Assembly: GCA_902772605.1 (NCBI GenBank)
Contig: CACYBG010000100.1
Span: 1 to 8,622, forward strand
From: an uncultured Spirochaetaceae bacterium
GTDB lineage: Bacteria > Spirochaetota > Spirochaetia > Treponematales > Treponemataceae
Length of the DNA stretch: 8,622 nt
Direction: 5' to 3'
In this document: positions 6,947-8,622 of the stretch, one piece after another
Layout: each line of letters opens with the position of its first letter
Position numbering within the stretch: position 1 is the first letter of the stretch
Position numbers and translations under genes: made by a program
Notes under the pieces: generated by a model
What the model was told of the DNA's origin: nothing
Seen by the model: only the letters and a program-made list of their open reading frames with translations
Databases searched by the model: none

Positions 6947-7106
6947 GTCTCAATGATATCATACAATTAAAAAAGATAATAGGAGTATTCTTCATTAAAA
7001 ATTGCATCAGAAGATTTTACGCATGATAAAAACAGAATGGAAGACCATGATTGCGCGAATCCGACTTATTGCGGCAAAAGTCCAAATCGTGCTATCATAC
7101 CTCATT
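6947..7106. promoter_or_regulatory. divergent promoter region between the GGDEF and DUF3943 genes
   Basis: This 160-bp AT-rich gap carries signals for both strands. On the minus strand TATGAT (6958-6963) lies 11 bp before the GGDEF start and overlaps a perfect 10-bp palindrome, ATGATATCAT (6953-6962); no convincing -35 is seen. On the plus strand TTGCGG (7069-7074), 18 bp, TATCAT (7093-7098) lies 8 bp before the ATG at 7107. The 8-mer TATCATAC occurs at both 6957-6964 and 7093-7100. Neither start codon has a clear ribosome binding site. The sites are candidates only. Confidence 0.35.
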
Positions 7107-8522
7107 ATGAAAATAAGGTCCATCTGTCTGCTTTTGATTTTGACTGTTTCAGGAACATTCTGTCATGCCGATGAAAACATGAATTCCGATTCCAATCAGC
7201 CTGAACATGAAATAGAAAGCGAAGGAAAAAACCTCCTGCTTACGAGCGATGCCGATTGGAAAAACTACGTTACGACGGCAACCGAAATAATAGTGACGAA
7301 CCTTTCGGTATATAATTTCTGCACGCTGATTTTAAATCAGTCGTGGATGAAGACGAATCCCTCAATCATGTGGAAAAATCTGACTTCACCGTGGCTCTGG
7401 GACACAAGCGGGTTCCTGAAAAACCAGGCTGCCCATCCGTATTTCGGAAACATGTATTTTACGGCGGCAAGAAGCAACGGATTGAATTTCTGGCAGTCCT
7501 TCCTGATGACGGCTGGAGGTTCTTTTCTGTGGGAAAACTGCATTGAAGCAGGCAACAATTCGCTCAACGATTTCATCTCGACGACTTTTGCCGGCAGTGT
7601 TGTCGGAGAAATACTTTACAGGCTGGGGAACGAAGGTGCAAGGATAAATCCATGGCTCGGAGCAGTGTTTAATCCCGTAGGTTCTATCAATTCGATTTTG
7701 ACAGGTCGAAAACTCGGCACCGACAAATCAAGAATCCATTCGATGAGCTTTGATTTGGGCGGGGGATTTTTTACGGAAAGTGCAGAGAGTGTGAATGCCG
7801 GAACACCCGTCTTAAAAAACAGGATTGCACCGGAGTTTTTCTTCAATGCTGCAGTCACATATCAGGATCCGTACGGACATAAGACCAAGGAATTCATGGA
7901 TCAGTTTTCTGCAGATATAAAGGGAGAAATTTCTGGCGGAGGATATTTTTTCAAGGCTGATTTCGACGGTGAATTTTTTTCCGCACCGATTTATATAAAT
8001 GAAAAGATTGAATCAAATTTCGGAGCCTCGTTCAATTACGACTTGCATTATTCAGACTCAAGCTTCCTTTCGCTGAATTCAATCGGTGCATTTTTCAAGC
8101 AGAAAATCAACATGGGAAAAAATAATTTTGCCTATGGACTTGAAACAGATTTCGTATTTTTCGGAGTTACGGAAAACATTTTCACGCAGACGGAAAAATT
8201 CCTTGAGGCCGGAACAAGTACATACACATTCGGTCCACAACTGAAACTCCACGCAGAATATGATTCACCGATTGCCGGAAACTTTGATTTGAATGCAAGC
8301 TGCGAATACCTTAACTCGTACGGAAACACTCCCGGCGGAAAATCACTTTCTGGAAATTTCCTTGTGCTTGATGTCGATGCTTCATACAGACACAGGATAG
8401 TCGGTAATTTTTCACTGGGCTTACAGACTGAATATCAGAAGAAAATCAGGACCGACATTGATTCTGCAAACTGCAGCAGGGATTTTTTCACTGCATCGGT
8501 TTTTGCTGAATACGGATTTTAG
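7107..8522 (+). CDS. DUF3943 family envelope protein, probable outer-membrane beta-barrel
   Basis: This gives 471 residues from ATG 7107. That start is chosen because it begins a textbook signal peptide: MKIR, then a hydrophobic core (residues 5-15), then a probable signal peptidase I cut after CHA (residue 21). The frame is open further upstream (ATG 7047, ATG 7023, TTG 7002), but those would bury the signal. Residues about 85-205 carry the DUF3943 pattern: NQAAHPYFGNMYFTAARSNG (106-125), GGSFLWENCIEAGNNSLND (137-155), FAGSVVGEILYR (161-172) and NPWLGAVFNP (181-190). From about 210 to the end there are repeated amphipathic beta strands with many Gly and Phe, closing with FTASVFAEYGF, a C-terminal Phe as in BAM substrates. 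The family's function is not known to me. Outer-membrane insertion is inferred. No Shine-Dalgarno precedes ATG 7107, so translation may be leaderless or the start may be one of the upstream codons. Confidence 0.85.
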   Translation: MKIRSICLLLILTVSGTFCHADENMNSDSNQPEHEIESEGKNLLLTSDADWKNYVTTATEIIVTNLSVYNFCTLILNQSWMKTNPSIMWKNLTSPWLWDTSGFLKNQAAHPYFGNMYFTAARSNGLNFWQSFLMTAGGSFLWENCIEAGNNSLNDFISTTFAGSVVGEILYRLGNEGARINPWLGAVFNPVGSINSILTGRKLGTDKSRIHSMSFDLGGGFFTESAESVNAGTPVLKNRIAPEFFFNAAVTYQDPYGHKTKEFMDQFSADIKGEISGGGYFFKADFDGEFFSAPIYINEKIESNFGASFNYDLHYSDSSFLSLNSIGAFFKQKINMGKNNFAYGLETDFVFFGVTENIFTQTEKFLEAGTSTYTFGPQLKLHAEYDSPIAGNFDLNASCEYLNSYGNTPGGKSLSGNFLVLDVDASYRHRIVGNFSLGLQTEYQKKIRTDIDSANCSRDFFTASVFAEYGF

Positions 8523-8622
8523 TTCGCGACTTGTTTCGGGAAATGGATTTTCTCGATTTGATTTGATTCGAGTTGATTCGAACTCTTCATCAGGCTTGAA
8601 AAATATTTAAACAAAAAGTAAA

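Noticed and set aside
7107..7163. Lipoprotein signal with Cys19 of the DUF3943 protein as the lipidation site.
   Set aside because: The residues before Cys are GTF; Phe at -1 does not fit even relaxed spirochaete lipoboxes, and a signal peptidase I site (CHA) follows directly.
8570..8585. Small hairpin GAGTT-gattcg-AACTC after the DUF3943 gene as a terminator.
   Set aside because: Its stem is only 5 bp with no following T run. The surrounding GATT-rich bases look like simple low-complexity sequence. Nothing else is supportable in 8523-8622.

Overview
The window looks like a chromosomal segment of a spirochaete, most likely a Treponema-like host-associated species. This is an inference from gene content: a DUF3943-type outer-membrane protein, a polytopic GGDEF protein and a giant repeat protein with a barrel-like C-terminus, all in AT-leaning DNA. 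No rRNA, tRNA or other definitive taxonomic marker is present.

Layout. Positions 1-4086 (+) are the 3' part of one very large gene whose start lies before the window. It encodes, in order, two copies of a 47-residue helical repeat, ten tandem copies of a second repeat of about 96 residues, a PDZ-like segment, a polar linker, and a glycine/aromatic-rich beta segment of about 130 residues ending in Trp. A strong intrinsic terminator follows at 4135-4173. Three genes then run on the minus strand: a small four-helix membrane protein (4202-4639) with its own good promoter, a Gfo/Idh/MocA-type NAD(P)-dependent oxidoreductase (4739-5776), and a six-helix membrane diguanylate cyclase (5816-6946). The last two are 39 bp apart and probably share a transcript. 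From a 160-bp divergent intergenic region, a DUF3943 family envelope protein with a signal peptide and C-terminal Phe reads on the plus strand (7107-8522). The last 100 bases hold no gene and no convincing terminator.

How the parts relate. Two of the five proteins are probably envelope proteins (the repeat protein and DUF3943), two are inner-membrane proteins (one making c-di-GMP), and one is a cytoplasmic sugar-type dehydrogenase. Nothing in the sequence shows that they form one pathway. The most unusual item is the repeat protein. Its domain order matches no family I recognise, and repeats 4-6 are so similar in DNA that they must be recent duplications, so its length may vary between strains.
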